Source: Lolium rigidum
Lineage: Eukaryota; Streptophyta; Magnoliopsida; Poales; Poaceae
Assembly: GCF_022539505.1 (NCBI RefSeq)
Contig: NW_025901037.1
Span: forward strand, 20,511 to 84,510
DNA length: 64,000 nucleotides
Direction: 5' to 3'
The notes under the pieces: model-generated
Databases searched by the model: none
What the model saw: only the letters and a program-made list of their open reading frames with translations
What the model was told of the DNA's origin: nothing
Translations under genes and position numbers: made by a program
Part shown: piece by piece, positions 42,961-54,893 of the stretch
Numbering within the stretch: position 1 is the stretch's first letter
How the letters are laid out: each line of letters opens with the position of its first letter

Positions 42961-43764
42961 ACCGCCTGACCGTCCTCCCCTTGTTGCCGCCGCGGCAGAG
43001 TGATTGTGCCATCCATGCTCGCCGGGGACGCGCTGCTCAGTGCTCACCGCGATCTCCGCATGAGTGCTGCCGTTGCCTTGGCTGGCCCTCGGAACGTGCT
43101 CCGTCGATCGCGCGCTCCTCCCGCCGCCATTGTCATCGTCGGCAGCAGCGCAAGCATGCAGGAAGGAGATGCCGAGCCTGGTGGACACGGCGCGGAGGCG
43201 TGTGAGGGCGAGGATCTCAAAGTCGCGGTCGCGGTGGACGACGTAGGATTCCTTGTTCCAATCGATCGGCTCAATTTGATCTTCTCCATCTTGGCTATAT
43301 ATATATGGTAAAATGGGCAGTTGACACGACTCCGAACTCGATCGACACGAAGACTACCATCGAGGGAAGTGTTGTGACGTGGATAGAGAGTTCTCCGGCA
43401 ACGGCGTGCATATTGAAGTACAGCCTTGTCGACGATTGGGGATTTGACAATGGGGAGATCATATGTGCTGGATGGTCCGCGACACAGCTGCCGGCTCGTG
43501 CATGAGCTCGAAGCCTCGTCGGAGCGGTTTCTTGCCCACGACCTCGTCTCGTTGACATCGCTTCCGTCCTCATGTTTCTTGGTTGATATCTCGTGGACTC
43601 GGTAGCTCGCGTGCTTGATATCTGGGAACGCTCGATCTGTTTCGCTCGATCTGATATTTAAAGGCTCAGAAAGAGAAAAAGAAAGGCAAGAAGAGAACAA
43701 GTGAACAACTCTGTTTAGGTCCGGATACTTCCCCACGAAAGGAAACACCCACCCACGTAGCAGA
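42961..43764. other. GC-rich flank of the F-box fragment, no further gene
   Basis: Overlapping open frames on both strands reflect base composition. None shows a recognised domain. Confidence 0.4.
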
Positions 43765-44055
43765 CACTAGTGGAGAAGAGGCTTTTGGTCCCAAGCAAAT
43801 GTCCCAGTGCAGAACCAAACCGGGATCAATGGGGGGCATTGGTCCCGGTTCGTTTTGCCCAGGGCGACCCCACTCGCTGGAGCCTATCCGGTAGTGGTCT
43901 TTAGTCCCGGTTTGTACTAAAAACCGGGATTAAAGGGTCGGCGGCAGGGCGCGGCAGGCCGTGTCAGGCGTGGGAAACCTTTAGTCCCGGTTTGTAATAC
44001 AAACCGGGTCCAAAGGACCCCCCCTCTGGACCCGGTTTGTATTACAAACCGGGAA
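43765..44055. repeat. Left subterminal repeats of CACTA-C
   Basis: Five copies of CCCGGTTTGT or its inverse ACAAACCGGG, some paired as hairpins around short loops (for example 43905-43937 and 44030-44053). Confidence 0.8.
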
Positions 44056-44365
44056 AGTCTCCAATCTGGCTATATAACCTTGCCCCTGCCCAAGTGTGAG
44101 CCAAACTTGGCCATTTTTTTACTTTCTTCACAAGAGGGGTGTATTGCTCTCCTCTCTTCTTCACATGCACAAGAGGTATTCGATGAAATGCTTAAGAGGA
44201 GTTGCCACTTGAGTTTACACAAATCAAGCCACACTTAACTTGCTCTTTTCTTCTCCATCGAGGTTAACAACTTTATTCTTTTCATCTGTAATTGATAAAA
44301 TGCATGTGTATATATACATCGTGATGTTCTGTAATGGTTTTGATCGGCTTAATTATATCATGCAG

Positions 44366-47055
44366 ATGAATCGGCAATGGATGTACATTGACCGACGCTT
44401 TGACGAGTTCACTTCGGGCCTGAGTAATTTTATGGCCGTGGCGGAGGCAAACAAACATGGTGGCTTCATGTATTGTAAATGTGTTGACTGCAAGAATACC
44501 GTAAATTACGCTCACTCGGGTACCATTCACGGCCACCTTCTGCGATTCGTTTTCATGCCCAGTTACTATTGTTGGACCAAGCACGGAGAAAGAGGGGTTA
44601 TGATGGAAGACAATGAAGAAGAGGAAGAGGATGATGACGGTTATCCCAATTTCCCTGAATACGATGATACTGCAGAAGGCAATGAAGACAATGAAGTAGA
44701 AGATCAAGAGGCACCAGATGAGCCTGCTGATGATGATCTTGGTCGGGCCATTGCTGATGCAAGGATAGAATGTGAAACTGAAAAGGAAAGGTTGGCCTTC
44801 GACAAGATGATAGAAGATCACAACAAATTGTTATACCCAACTTGCGAAGATGGCAATAAAAAGCTAGGCAGCACTGCTGGAATTGTTGCAATGGAAGGCG
44901 AGAGAACGGTGTCACCGACTCGGGATTTGGAAAGTTGTCGACAATAATTAAGAGGAAGATTCCAAGGGGTAACGAATTGCTCGCCGGTACGTACGAAGCG
45001 AAGAAGATTGTCTGCCCTCTAGGATTAGATGTGCAAAAGATACATGCATGCATTAATGACTGCATCCTCTACCGCGGTGAGTACGAGAATTTGGATGCAT
45101 GTCCGGTGTGCACTGCATTGCGGTATAAGATCAGACGAGATAACCCTGGTGATGTTGAGGGCGAGCGCCCCAGGAAGAGGGTTCCTGCCAAGGTTATGTG
45201 GTATGCTACTATACCATGACTGAAACGCTTGTTCAGAAATAAAGAGCATGCTAGGTTGTTGCGATGGCACAAAGAAGACCGTAAGAAAGACGTGATGTTG
45301 AGGCACCCTGCTGATGGCTCCCAATGGAGAAAAATCGATAGAGAGTTCCCAAACTTTGCACGGGATGCAAGGAACTTAAGGTTTGGTCTAAGTACAGATG
45401 GCATGAATCCTTTTGGAGAGCAGAGATACAGCCATAGCACCTGGCCTTTAACTCTTTGTATATATAACCTTCCTCCTTGGTTGTGCATGAAGCGGAAGTT
45501 CATTATGATGCCAGTGCTCATACAAGACCCGAAGCAACCCGGGAACGACATTGATGTGTACCTGAAGCCATTAGTCGAAGAACTTCTACAGCTGTGGTCC
45601 CTAGCAGGTGTACGTGTATGGGACGAGCACAAGCAGGAGGAATTTGACCTACGAGCGCTGCTTTTCATAACCATCAATGACTGGCCTGCTCTTGGTAACA
45701 TTTCAGGACAGTCAAACAAGGGATACAATGCATGCACGCACTATTTACATGAGCTCGAAGGTGATTATTTGGAAAAATGTAAGAAGGTCGTGTACCTGGG
45801 GCATCGTCGATTTCTTAGGACTACCCATCCCATAAGAAAGAAAGGCAAGCATTACAACGGTGAGGCTGATCACCGGAGGAAGCCTCCCCATCGTGATGGT
45901 GTTAATATATTTGGTATGGTCAAGGATCTAGATGTAATATTTGGAAAGGGTCCTGGCGGACTGTCTGTTCCGAATGACGATGCCGGACACGCGCCCATGT
46001 GAAAGAAGAAATCTATATTTTGGGATCTATCCTATTGGGAAGTCTTAGAGGTCCGCTCTTCAATCGATGTGATGCACGTGACGAAGAATCTTTGCGTGAA
46101 CCTGCTAGGCTTTCTGGGCGTGTACGTGAAGACAAAAGATACACCAGAAGCATGGGAGGACCAGCAACGTAGGAAAGACCCCAAAAAACTGCATGAGAGA
46201 GTTAAAGGACATCATTACTCCAGCTACGCTCTTACAAAAGCAGAGAAGGAAATATTTTTTGAATGTCTGAGCAGTATCAAGGTCCCGTCTGGCTTCTCCT
46301 CCAATGTAAAGGGAATAATAAATATGGAGAAGAAAACATTCCAGAACCTAAAGTCTCATGACTGTCACGTGATAATGACACAGTTGCTTCCGATTGCATT
46401 GAGGGGGCTTCTACCGGAAAATGTTCCACTGCCCATTGTGAAGCTATGTGCATTCCTCAATGCAATTTCTCAGAAGGTAATAAATCCAGAAATTCTACCG
46501 AGGTTGAAGAATGATGTGGTCCAATATCTCGTTAGTTTTGAGCTGGTGTTCCCACCATCCTTCTTCAATATTATGACACATCTCCTCGTTCACCTGGTCG
46601 ATGAGATTTCCATTCTCGGTCCTGTGTTTCTACACAATATGTTCCCCTTCGAGAGGTTCATGTGAGTCTTAAAGAAATATGTTCATAACCGTGCTAGGCC
46701 AGAAGGAAGCATCTCCAAGGGCTATGGAACAGAGGAGGTCATTGAATTCTGTTTTGACTTTATTCCTTACCTTAAGCCGATTGGTGTTCCTGAATCGCGG
46801 CATGAAGGGAGACTAAGTGGAAAAGGCACGCTAGGAAGGAAATCAATGATATGTAGGGACGGGATTTCTTTGACTCAAGCACACTACACAGTTATACAAA
46901 GTTCCACCTTGGTGGCTCCGTATATCGGTGACCACAAGAACTTTCTACGCTCCCAGAACCCGGGGCAGTCGAACGATTGGATTAGACGTGAACACATGTC
47001 GACTTTCGGCGGTTGGTTGCAAAAACATCTCCTGAATAACAAAGATATATATTGA
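44366..47055 (+). pseudogene. TNP2-type transposase of CACTA-C, three nonsense codons and one frameshift
   Basis: The start follows a CATGCAG acceptor: MNRQWMYIDRRFDEFTSG, then CKCVDCKN and an acidic stretch (transposase-associated domain). The frame shifts near 44880. The Transposase_21 core follows in one frame: DVQKIHACINDCILYRGEY, CPVCTALRYK, STDGMNPFG, NLPPWLCMKRK, QPGNDIDVYLKPLVEEL and YLGHRRFLR, then DVMHVTKNLCVNLLG, FPPSFFNIMTHLLVHLVDE, FPFERFM, RARPEGSISKGY and HMSTFGGWL. In-frame TGA codons lie at 45217, 46000 and 46663. At these places the family normally has Arg (CGA) or Trp (TGG), so each is one transition. Sequence equivalent to the DUF4216-like C-terminus is absent. Confidence 0.9.
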
Positions 47056-47074
47056 TCTCCTTTTTTAAATATAG

Positions 47075-47224
47075 ATGATACGCCTGCGGGACACTCTCAT
47101 AACGGAGGATCAAATACGAGCAATTCAAGAGGAAATCGCGGGATTCTTTCTTACCGAGGTTATTACCCCAGGTGGAGAGCACTATGCGAAGGTCATAGAT
47201 ATGGAGCAACTCCGTAGAGGCTAA
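47075..47224 (+). pseudogene. Ulp1-like last exon of CACTA-C
   Basis: After a TATAG acceptor the frame reads IRLRDTLITEDQIRAIQEE, then IAGFFLTEVITPGGEHYAK and ends LRRG before TAA. This matches the final exon of CACTA Ulp1-like proteases (cf. TAGLLIKDVL at the same place in CACTA-A). The catalytic exons are missing, so an internal deletion joined the TNP2 gene to the end of the Ulp1 gene. Confidence 0.65.
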
Positions 47225-47356
47225 TAGATTTAGTAAAGAGATCCGATTAGCTTTATATTGTACATATGCATGCATTACATGTACTGTTGACGATGTCTAT
47301 ATATATTCACGGCGATATTTTGTGGTTTCTTGAATGATATATATGCATTGCTGAAA

Positions 47357-47465
47357 CTCTGCCGCGGCAGAGAAACGCCCTGTTTCTCTGCCGCGGCAGA
47401 GAAACGCTGCTACAGCCTAAACCTGTGCCGCGGCAGAGAAATAGCAATTCTCTGCCGCGGCAGAG
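47357..47465. repeat. Four copies of a 16-bp palindrome in the right arm of CACTA-C
   Basis: CTCTGCCGCGGCAGAG occurs perfectly at 47357, 47386 and 47450 and with one mismatch at 47423, each followed by AA. Spacings are 29, 37 and 27 bp. The same palindrome is not seen in the left arm. Confidence 0.85.
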
Positions 47466-47675
47466 AACCACAGGCCCGGTTCGTACCTAGAACCAGGACC
47501 AAAGGCCATCCACCGCGAGCTCCCTGGCCGCACCACGTGGCGCCGCCTTTAGGGCCGGTGCAACTTTGAACCGGGACTAAAGGGTCCCCTTTAGTCCCGC
47601 CTAATTGGTCCCGGTTTGGAAACCGGGACTGAAGGTCCAAATGGACCGGGCCTATAGCCCCGTTTTCCACCAGTG

Positions 47676-48787
47676 AGAGATCAATAGAAGAACGGCATAC
47701 CAGCTGCGGATCGAACGACAGAAATTAACGACGGACGACGAAAACAGGCGGACGAAATCACGGATGCCCGTGCGTTGCACCGGGGAAACAAAAACTCAAA
47801 CACTTCAGCAAACCTTCCGCGTTGACACCTATGCTCCTTGTTAGCATAGTCGATGGTGGTCACTTTATCTCCTTTTCATGATGAAAATAATCACGCATAA
47901 TAAGATTATTAGATTGCAAGCTTCTCGATGTACTGACTTGTAATATCGTGGGAATGTAACGATGGTGGGCCGCCATCCTTAATTTTTATTAAGATATAAA
48001 TGAATTCAAAATAATTTACCGTTAGTACACATAATATTATGTGCCTAGTAAATATGCCTGAATAGTGATTTTCATTAAATATTTATTATGCAATGGAGAA
48101 TTACACCCCGGGATGGACACGATGTAGGTAGTGATTTTGCACAACTCAATTTTATAAGTATAAAACTTGTTATCGGTCTATTCCTTCGTATTTTGAACAT
48201 GTGTATGTTCTCCACTTCTCCCTTGACACAATGCCACATACATCTTTGCACGAAACTTTGACCAATCAAAATCAAGCTAAAAAGTATAAAGGTAAATATT
48301 CTAGGAAAAAATAGAAATTTGTAGTGAGACACCAATATTTCTTGTTGCCGCGTTGAGAATTTAGAAAAAAAAAATCAAAAACATGGATTCGGTTATATCC
48401 AAATTTGAAACATCAAGAAGCCATTGACTTAAGGCGATTCCACCGAGATGGGAGATGCGATGGGAGTCATTACGGCAACAAGACAGCCGTCTTCATAAAA
48501 ACACACACAAAAACTTGATCTGACCTGTTGTACGCTTACCATTGTTCTTTAGAGTTTCCATATGTAAAACTACTTTTTGCCCTCGAAATTGTAAGAAGGA
48601 TTTCAGCTAGCGCTTTCTTGTACCTAATCACTTTCACGACACCATCCCATTCAAGAAACCAAAGATTGCACAATATCTTCAAGGTGGCAAACATGCAATA
48701 TCTAGCATAGATTAGTCAAATATCTCAACAGTTCGCGAGACTACAAACCATACGAACTTTCAATGGTTAACCTGCAAAGTAAGATCT
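47676..48787. other. Intergenic DNA with a hairpin scrap
   Basis: CCCGTGCGTTGCACCGGGG near 47767 resembles the Helitron-end hairpin, but no CTRR terminus is at the right distance. The rest is AT-rich with no gene recognised. Confidence 0.4.
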
Positions 48788-49459
48788 ATGTTCACATGTG
48801 AAACACCCGTGAAGGCCTATGGTGGCGTTGCATGTGGACGTGGCGCTGGTGAGTTGCTACTCAAAAAATCCCGTGGGGTGTTCCTGGAGGCAGACGACGT
48901 GCTCACGCCCTTGGGCATCATGGCTGACACCGTCCGGCCTGAGTACAATGACCTCGAGGTGTTGTTCCACATCCGGCAAGTCCATGCTTGTTTCTCCTCT
49001 TCGTCTTGGCAGGCACTCGTCGTCGGCTCCAATTCTTCCTTCTTGGCCATGGCTAGCCGGCGGCGTGGCCTCCTCGAGCATCCCGAAGTTGTTCTCGTCC
49101 GGATTCAATTCCTACTCGCCCTCGGCTTGGTCGTAGATCTCGTTGTCACTTATTACAATGGTGAGCCGGTGGAAGTGTGGCCTACTCGAGAAGCCTGTCG
49201 CAGTAGCAGGCTCATAGCACTCATTGTGGCTTGCCATGGCGAGCCGCCGGCCATGTTGAACTTCTCGAGCAGCCCGTCGCCGTTTGTCATGCCGAGCCGC
49301 CAGCGGTGTGGCCTTCTCGAGCATCCCAACACCCGCTGGCCGATGCCATCCCTCCGGTCAAGTTCTCCTGCTGGAGTTCTCTTCTCTTCTCCCCCTTCAC
49401 CTACATCCACCCCTCCAGTTGAGATCTCATGTTGCTACGTCATATGGCACGGACCATAG
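48788..49459 (+). other. Unrecognised 223-codon open frame, probably non-coding
   Basis: A GC-rich block with open frames on both strands. Degenerate repeats such as GGCCTCCTCGAGCATCCC (near 49066) and GGCCTTCTCGAGCATCCC (near 49310) are spread through it. The plus frame has no domain, signal or repeat that I can name, and the minus frames are equally open, so I do not call a gene. Confidence 0.2.
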
Positions 49460-49961
49460 ACGCTGCACTTGGCTATACTTTTGCGGAGATGACCCGTTGA
49501 TCAGATCCGCTTAGCACGACTTGCAACACACGTGTCTTGGCTTAGATTGTCTGCCCAGCTTCTACACGCCGGAACAGGCCACACGGCGAAATCGATCTGG
49601 GCCAAAAGGCACGTTACATGCCTCTTGTTTCTTTTCTTTCTCTCGCGGCCGTTTTCTTGCAGGACCAGGTTACACATATAAATAGCACTATCGAGCTACC
49701 TATGGCAATATGACTTTCTAATTAACTCAGGTATAGATTAAAGAGAACGGGAATTGGTTCAGGTCCAGATCGGGATAGAATTCTTCCTAGCGCGACGCAA
49801 ACCAGAACCAGCGGCGGACAGACTAAGGAAAAAAAAAAGCATAACCGGTACAACTTATGGGTGGCATGGTGGGTAATTTTGGATCAACTTAAAGGATAGC
49901 TTATTATGACATACCAAACCAAACCAAACGACGGAAATACTTCGTACTTTATTATTAGGTA
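49460..49961. other. Intergenic, nothing recognised
   Basis: No conserved frame. TATA-like CACATATAAATAG near 49672 has no evident gene behind it. Confidence 0.35.
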
Positions 49962-50047
49962 CTAGGAAAAACCCGTGTGTTGCTACGGGTTGATTTCATT
50001 ACTCATAGTTTATTTCGATCCCATACCTAGAAAGCTAACAATATTGG
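49962..50047 (-). mobile_element. Helitron 3' end, interrupted by an LTR
   Basis: On the minus strand a hairpin AACCCGTAGCAACACACGGGTT precedes CCTAG then T, as at 41062. About 85 bp to the right the sequence is cut by the LTR starting at 50048. Confidence 0.5.
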
Positions 50048-51855
50048 TGTCAACACCCGGATTTTTAAGTGCAGATGCCTATTATGCCATTCATCGCAAT
50101 CCCAGGAATATTGTTTTTGCGAGACATAATAGATTGATATCACAGAACATCATTCATTACATACCATAATCGTCTTACAACAAAGGATCACATGATTCTG
50201 TCTTAATACAACATAGGGGATCTAGAGATCAAATTACAAAACACCCAGCGAAAGCGAAGCAGCGGTTGTGGTCCATCTGTTCCACAGGCAACTGTTGACG
50301 TCAGGAGTGGTCCTAGTTGTCGTAGACGTTCTGCTGTCCTTCATCCTGGTACTGGGGCTCTTCTTCATAGTCTGGCCATTTGAATAGCCAGGGACACAGC
50401 CATGAGTACTTTAAAGTACTCGCAAACTAATACTAGTGTAAGCACTATCAACTATGGTAAGGGGGTGCTAAGCTCTAAGTTCATTTGCATAAAGCCAGTT
50501 TTATTTCATAAACATTTAGTAAACAAGACTCTTCATTTGCCTAACTTAACTCAAGTGGGAACATTTGTGTCATTCCCACAACTCAGTTGTGATTGAAAGT
50601 CAAAGTCACCGTTCAAACTCAAGTCACAAATCACCATTCATATTTTGAAAAAATTCTGATGACGGAACAGTATGGCCTTTCCAACTGTCCATGACCGAGG
50701 ACGCGGCTATTCGAATAGGTTAAACTCTGCAGAGGTTGTACACTTGTGCCACAATAATTGCAATAGTCCGTCAGGGGTAACTGGCCCTGATTTATCGCAC
50801 TCAGTGCGCGAGCTACCAATCATAACCTTTCATTTACATACCCTAGTATAGGCACATCTCCCCATGAGCTTGGCCTCCCGGTGAGAGCAAACCGCCAACC
50901 CGGGAAGTGCACAGGGCTTGGGTAGGACATTCACCTCATTTCACGTCATTTCACTTTCGAGGGAGGCAGCCTCGGCATAACCCCTATGACGCTTGTTCAG
51001 AGGGAACCCATACTAAAATACATAAGTTTCCAGTTAAGCCTTACCCAGATTCAGGTATTGTGGGGTACTTGTAAAATTGGAATGGTATCGCATCCGAACC
51101 CAACCATCAGTTTTGTAAAATTCACCAAGTCATTCACAAGTCATATTCACCTTCAAAATCTTTCAATAGAATGATTCATCATTCCAAGGTTTTCAAAGTC
51201 ATTGGTTTTCACAAAGTTCCCATCTAACGTAGTCACTTTTAGTATTAGCACTAGCAACTAGTCATGAGGGGTGCTAACTAGCTTATAGCTTTCTAGGCTA
51301 AGTGTGATGCTCTTGTACTACTCCATATCTAGACCAAGTGAATCATAAATCAAAAAGTAAACTTTGATAATCAAAAACTTGTAAGGTAAAAACTTGGGAT
51401 AGGATCATTAAGCATAGAGTAATGTATAATGGTGCCTTGCTCTTGTAGAGCTTTGCACTTTGGGTATCTTGCAAGAATATTAGCTTGCAACCAAAAATAG
51501 CTTGCATTAGTCTAGCTTGCCTTGATTGGGGTGGTGATCAAAGTTCTCTTCTTCTTCCTCTTGGTATAATACCTCCTCCTCTTGATAGTCTCCGGTACTA
51601 GCGTCTATAAACGAATACGAGGATACAATCACCAAACAATACTTAAGTAGACTTAATTAGACTTAATGGCTCACACAAATGATCTAGCATCATCACCTAA
51701 CATTACTCAACATTAAGCTAGGGTTTTCTTATTTAGTGTTAGGAAAATAATTTCCTCTCATTGAAATGCAGATTAGGGTTTCTCTTTAGTTTGGAGAACT
51801 AATTTCCTCTCATTGAATCTTGTTAAGATTTAATCTCCTCAAATAACAAGGTATG
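50048..51855 (+). mobile_element. LTR-like segment of another retrotransposon, interrupted by E1
   Basis: It starts TGTCAACACCCGGATTTTTA, a TG terminus. It includes CAGGGACACAGCCATGAGTA and GTACTTTAAAGTACTCGC, motifs I associate with gypsy LTRs of grasses. No gag or pol frame is present. It stops at the target site of E1 (51851-51855, GTATG), so the rest should lie beyond E1, outside the window. Confidence 0.5.
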
Positions 51856-53045
51856 TGATACGTCCCAAACGTATCTATAATTTCTTATGTTCCATGCTAC
51901 TTTTATGATGATACTCACATGTTTTATACACTTTATATGTCATTATTATGCATTTTCCGGCACTAACATATTGACGAGATGCCGAAGAGCCGATTCTTGT
52001 TTTCATGCTGTTTTTGGTTTCACAAATCCTAGTAAGGAAATATTCTCGGAATTGGACGAAATCAACGCCCAGGGTCCTATTTTTGCACGAAGCTTCCAGA
52101 AGACCGGAGGGGAGACGAAGTGGGGCCACGGGGCGCCGACACAATAAGGCGGCGCGGCCAAGGGGGGCCGCGCCGCCCTAGTGTGTGGCCCCCCTGTCAG
52201 GCCTCCGACTCCGCCCTTCCGCCTACTTAAAGCCTCCGTCGCGAAACCCCCAGTACCGAGAGCCACGATACGGAAAACCTTCCAGAGACGCCGCCGCCAA
52301 TCCCATCTCGGGGGATTCAGGAGATCGCCTCCGGCACCCTGCCGGAGAGGGGAATCATCTCCCGGAGGGCTCTTCATCGCCATGATCGCCTCCGGATTGA
52401 TGTGTGAGTAGTTCACCCCTGGACTATGGGTCCATAGCGAGTAGCTAGATGGTTGTCTTCTCCTCATTGTGCTATCATGTTAGATCTTGTGAGCTTCCTA
52501 TCATGATCAAGATCATCTATTTGTAATCCTTCATGTTGTGTTTGTTGGGATCCGATGAATATTGAATACTATGTCAAGTTGATTATCAATCTATCATATA
52601 TGTTATTTATGTTCTTGCATGCTCTCCGTTGCTAGTAGAGGCTCTGGCCAAGTTGATACTTTTAACTCCAAGAGGGAGTATTTATGCTCGATAGTGGGTT
52701 CATGCCTCCATTAAATCTGGGACAGTGACAGAAACTACTAAGGTTGTGGATGTGATGTTGCCACTAGGGATAAAACATCGATGCTTTGTCTAAGGATATT
52801 TGTGTTGATTACATTACGCACCATACTTAATGCAATTGTCTGTTGTTTACAACTTAATACTGGAGGGGGTTCGGATGATAACTCTGAAGGTGGACTTTTT
52901 AGGCATAGATGCATGCTTGGATAGCGGTCTATGTACTTTGTCGTAATGCCCTGATTAAATCTCATAGTACTCATCATGATATATGTATGTGCATTGTTAT
53001 GCCTTCTTTATTTGTCAATTGCCCAACTGTAATTTGTTCACCCAA

Positions 53046-54640
53046 TGATACGTCTCCGACGTATCGATAATTTCTTATGTTCCATGCCACATTATTGATG
53101 ATACCTACATGTTTTATGCACACTTTATGTCATATTCGTGCATTTTCTGGAACTAACCTATTGACAAGATGCCGAAGAGCCGATTCTTGTTTTCTGCTGT
53201 TTTTGGTTTCAGAAATCCTAGTAACGAAATATTCTCGGAATTGGACGAAATCAACGCCCGGGGTCCTATTTTGCCACGAAGCTTCGGAAGACCTAAGAGG
53301 AGTCGAAGTGGGGCCACGAGGCGCCGCCACCATAGGGCGGCGCGGCCCTGGCCCCGGCCGCGCCGACCTGTGGTGTGGGGCCCTCGTGTGGCCCCCACGT
53401 TGCCCTTCCGCCTACTTAAAGCCTCCGTCGCGAAAACCCCAGTACCGAGAGCCACGATACGGAAAACCTTCCAGAGACGCCGCCACCGCCAATCCCATCT
53501 CGGGGGATTCTGGAGATCTCCTCCGGCACCCTGCCGGAGAGGGGATTCATCTCCCGGAGGACTCTTCACCGCCATGGTCGCCTCCGGAGTGATGAGTGAG
53601 TAGTTCACCCCTGGACTATGGGTCCATAGCAGTAGCTAGATGGTTGTCTTCTCCTCATTGTGCTTCATTGTTGGATCTTGTGAGCTCCCTAACATGATCA
53701 AGATCATCTATCTGTAATGCTATATGTTGTGTTTGTCGGGATCCGATGGATAGAGAATACCATGTTATGTTAATTATCAAGTTATTACCTATGTGTTGTT
53801 TATGATCTTGCATGCTCTCCATTATTAGTAGAGGCTCTGGCCAAGTTTTTGCTCTTAACTCCAAGAGGGAGTATTTATGCTCGATAGTGGGTTCATGCCT
53901 CCATTGGTACCTGGGACAGTGACAGAAAGTTCTAAGGTTGTGTTGTGCTGTTGCCACTAGGGATAAAACATTGATGCTATGTCTAAGGATGTAGTTGTTG
54001 ATTACATTACGCACCATACTTAATGCAATTGTCTGTTGCTTTGCAACTTAATATTTGGAAGGGGTTCGGATGATAACCTGAAGGTGGACTTTTGAGGCAT
54101 AGATGCGGTTGGATGGCGGTCTATGTACTTTGTCGTAATGCCCAATTAAATCTCACTTGTACTTATCATGACATGTATGTGCATTGTTATGCCCTCTCTA
54201 TTTGTCAATTGCTCGACTGTAATTTGTTCACCCAACATGCTTTTATCTTATGGGAGAGACACCTCTAGTGAACTGTGGACCCCGGTCCATTCTTTTATAC
54301 TGAAATACAAATCTTCTGCAATACTTGTTTTTACTGTTTTCTTGCAAATAATCATCTTCCACACAATACGGTTAATCCTTTGTTACAGCAAGCCGGTGAG
54401 ATTGACAACCTCACTGTTTCGTTGGGGCAAAGTACTTTGGTTGTGTTGTGCAGGTTCCACGTTGGCGCCGGAATCCCTGGTGTTGCGCCGCACTACATCC
54501 CGCCGCCATCAACCTTCAACGTGCTTCTTGGCTCCTCCCGATTCGATAAACCTTGGTTTCTTTCGAGGGAAAACTTGCTGCTGTGCGCATCATACCTTCC
54601 TCTTGGGGTTCCCAACGAACGTGTGAGTTACACGCCATCA
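53046..54640 (+). repeat. 5' LTR of E2 (1,595 bp)
   Basis: It runs from TGATACG to CGCCATCA. It contains the GC-rich CCGCCTACTTAAAGCCTCC region near 53410, which may hold the transcription start, and several small open frames that recur in all LTR copies and are not genes. Confidence 0.9.
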
Positions 54641-54652
54641 AGCTCTTTTTCC

Positions 54653-54668
54653 GGCGCCGTTGCCGGGA
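54653..54668 (+). promoter_or_regulatory. Primer-binding site of E2 (tRNA-Asp type)
   Basis: GGCGCCGTTGCCGGGA is complementary to the 3' end of plant tRNA-Asp, the primer typical of Athila-group elements. It starts about 12 bases after the LTR end. The corresponding E1 site is at 62034-62051. Confidence 0.75.
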
Positions 54669-54893
54669 GATCAAGACACGCTGCAAGGGGAGTCTCCACT
54701 TCCCAACCTCTTTACTTTGTTTTTGTCTTGCTTTATTTTATTTACTACTTTGTTTGCTGCACTTATATCAAAACACAAAAAAATTAGTTGCTAGCTTTAC
54801 TTTATTTACTGTCTTGTTTGCTATATCAAAAACACAAAAAAATTAGTTATTTGCATTTACTTTATCTAGTTTGTTTTATTTACTACTGCTAAA

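Larger units (their letters stand above)
43765..47675. mobile_element. Complete defective CACTA element, 'CACTA-C' (3.9 kb, TSD AGA)
   Basis: Ends are CACTAGTGGA at 43765 and TCCACCAGTG at 47675 with related inner sequence, flanked by AGA on both sides (43762-43764 and 47676-47678). Subterminal repeats built on GGTCCCGGTTTGTA and AAACCGGGA lie at both ends, the pattern of the Caspar-like group. Inside are a TNP2 relic with three nonsense codons and the tail of a Ulp1-like gene, both on the plus strand. Confidence 0.9.

Noticed and set aside
42604..43748. Long minus-strand open frames (up to 234 codons)
   Set aside because: They are antisense to the F-box fragment and GC-rich flank, without any domain; composition keeps the frames open.
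44282..45737. Minus-strand frames of 155-222 codons
   Set aside because: They are shadows of the TNP2 coding strand of CACTA-C.
47761..47785. A third Helitron 3' end
   Set aside because: The hairpin is similar, but no CTRR-T terminus follows at the right distance.
48788..49459. A host gene of 223 codons
   Set aside because: No recognised domain, equally open antisense frames, and internal degenerate repeats; left as an unrecognised frame.
52003..53608. Open frames of 140-170 codons inside the LTRs (also near 59712-60170)
   Set aside because: They recur in every LTR copy with different indels and in both orientations; they are GC-rich LTR sequence rather than genes.
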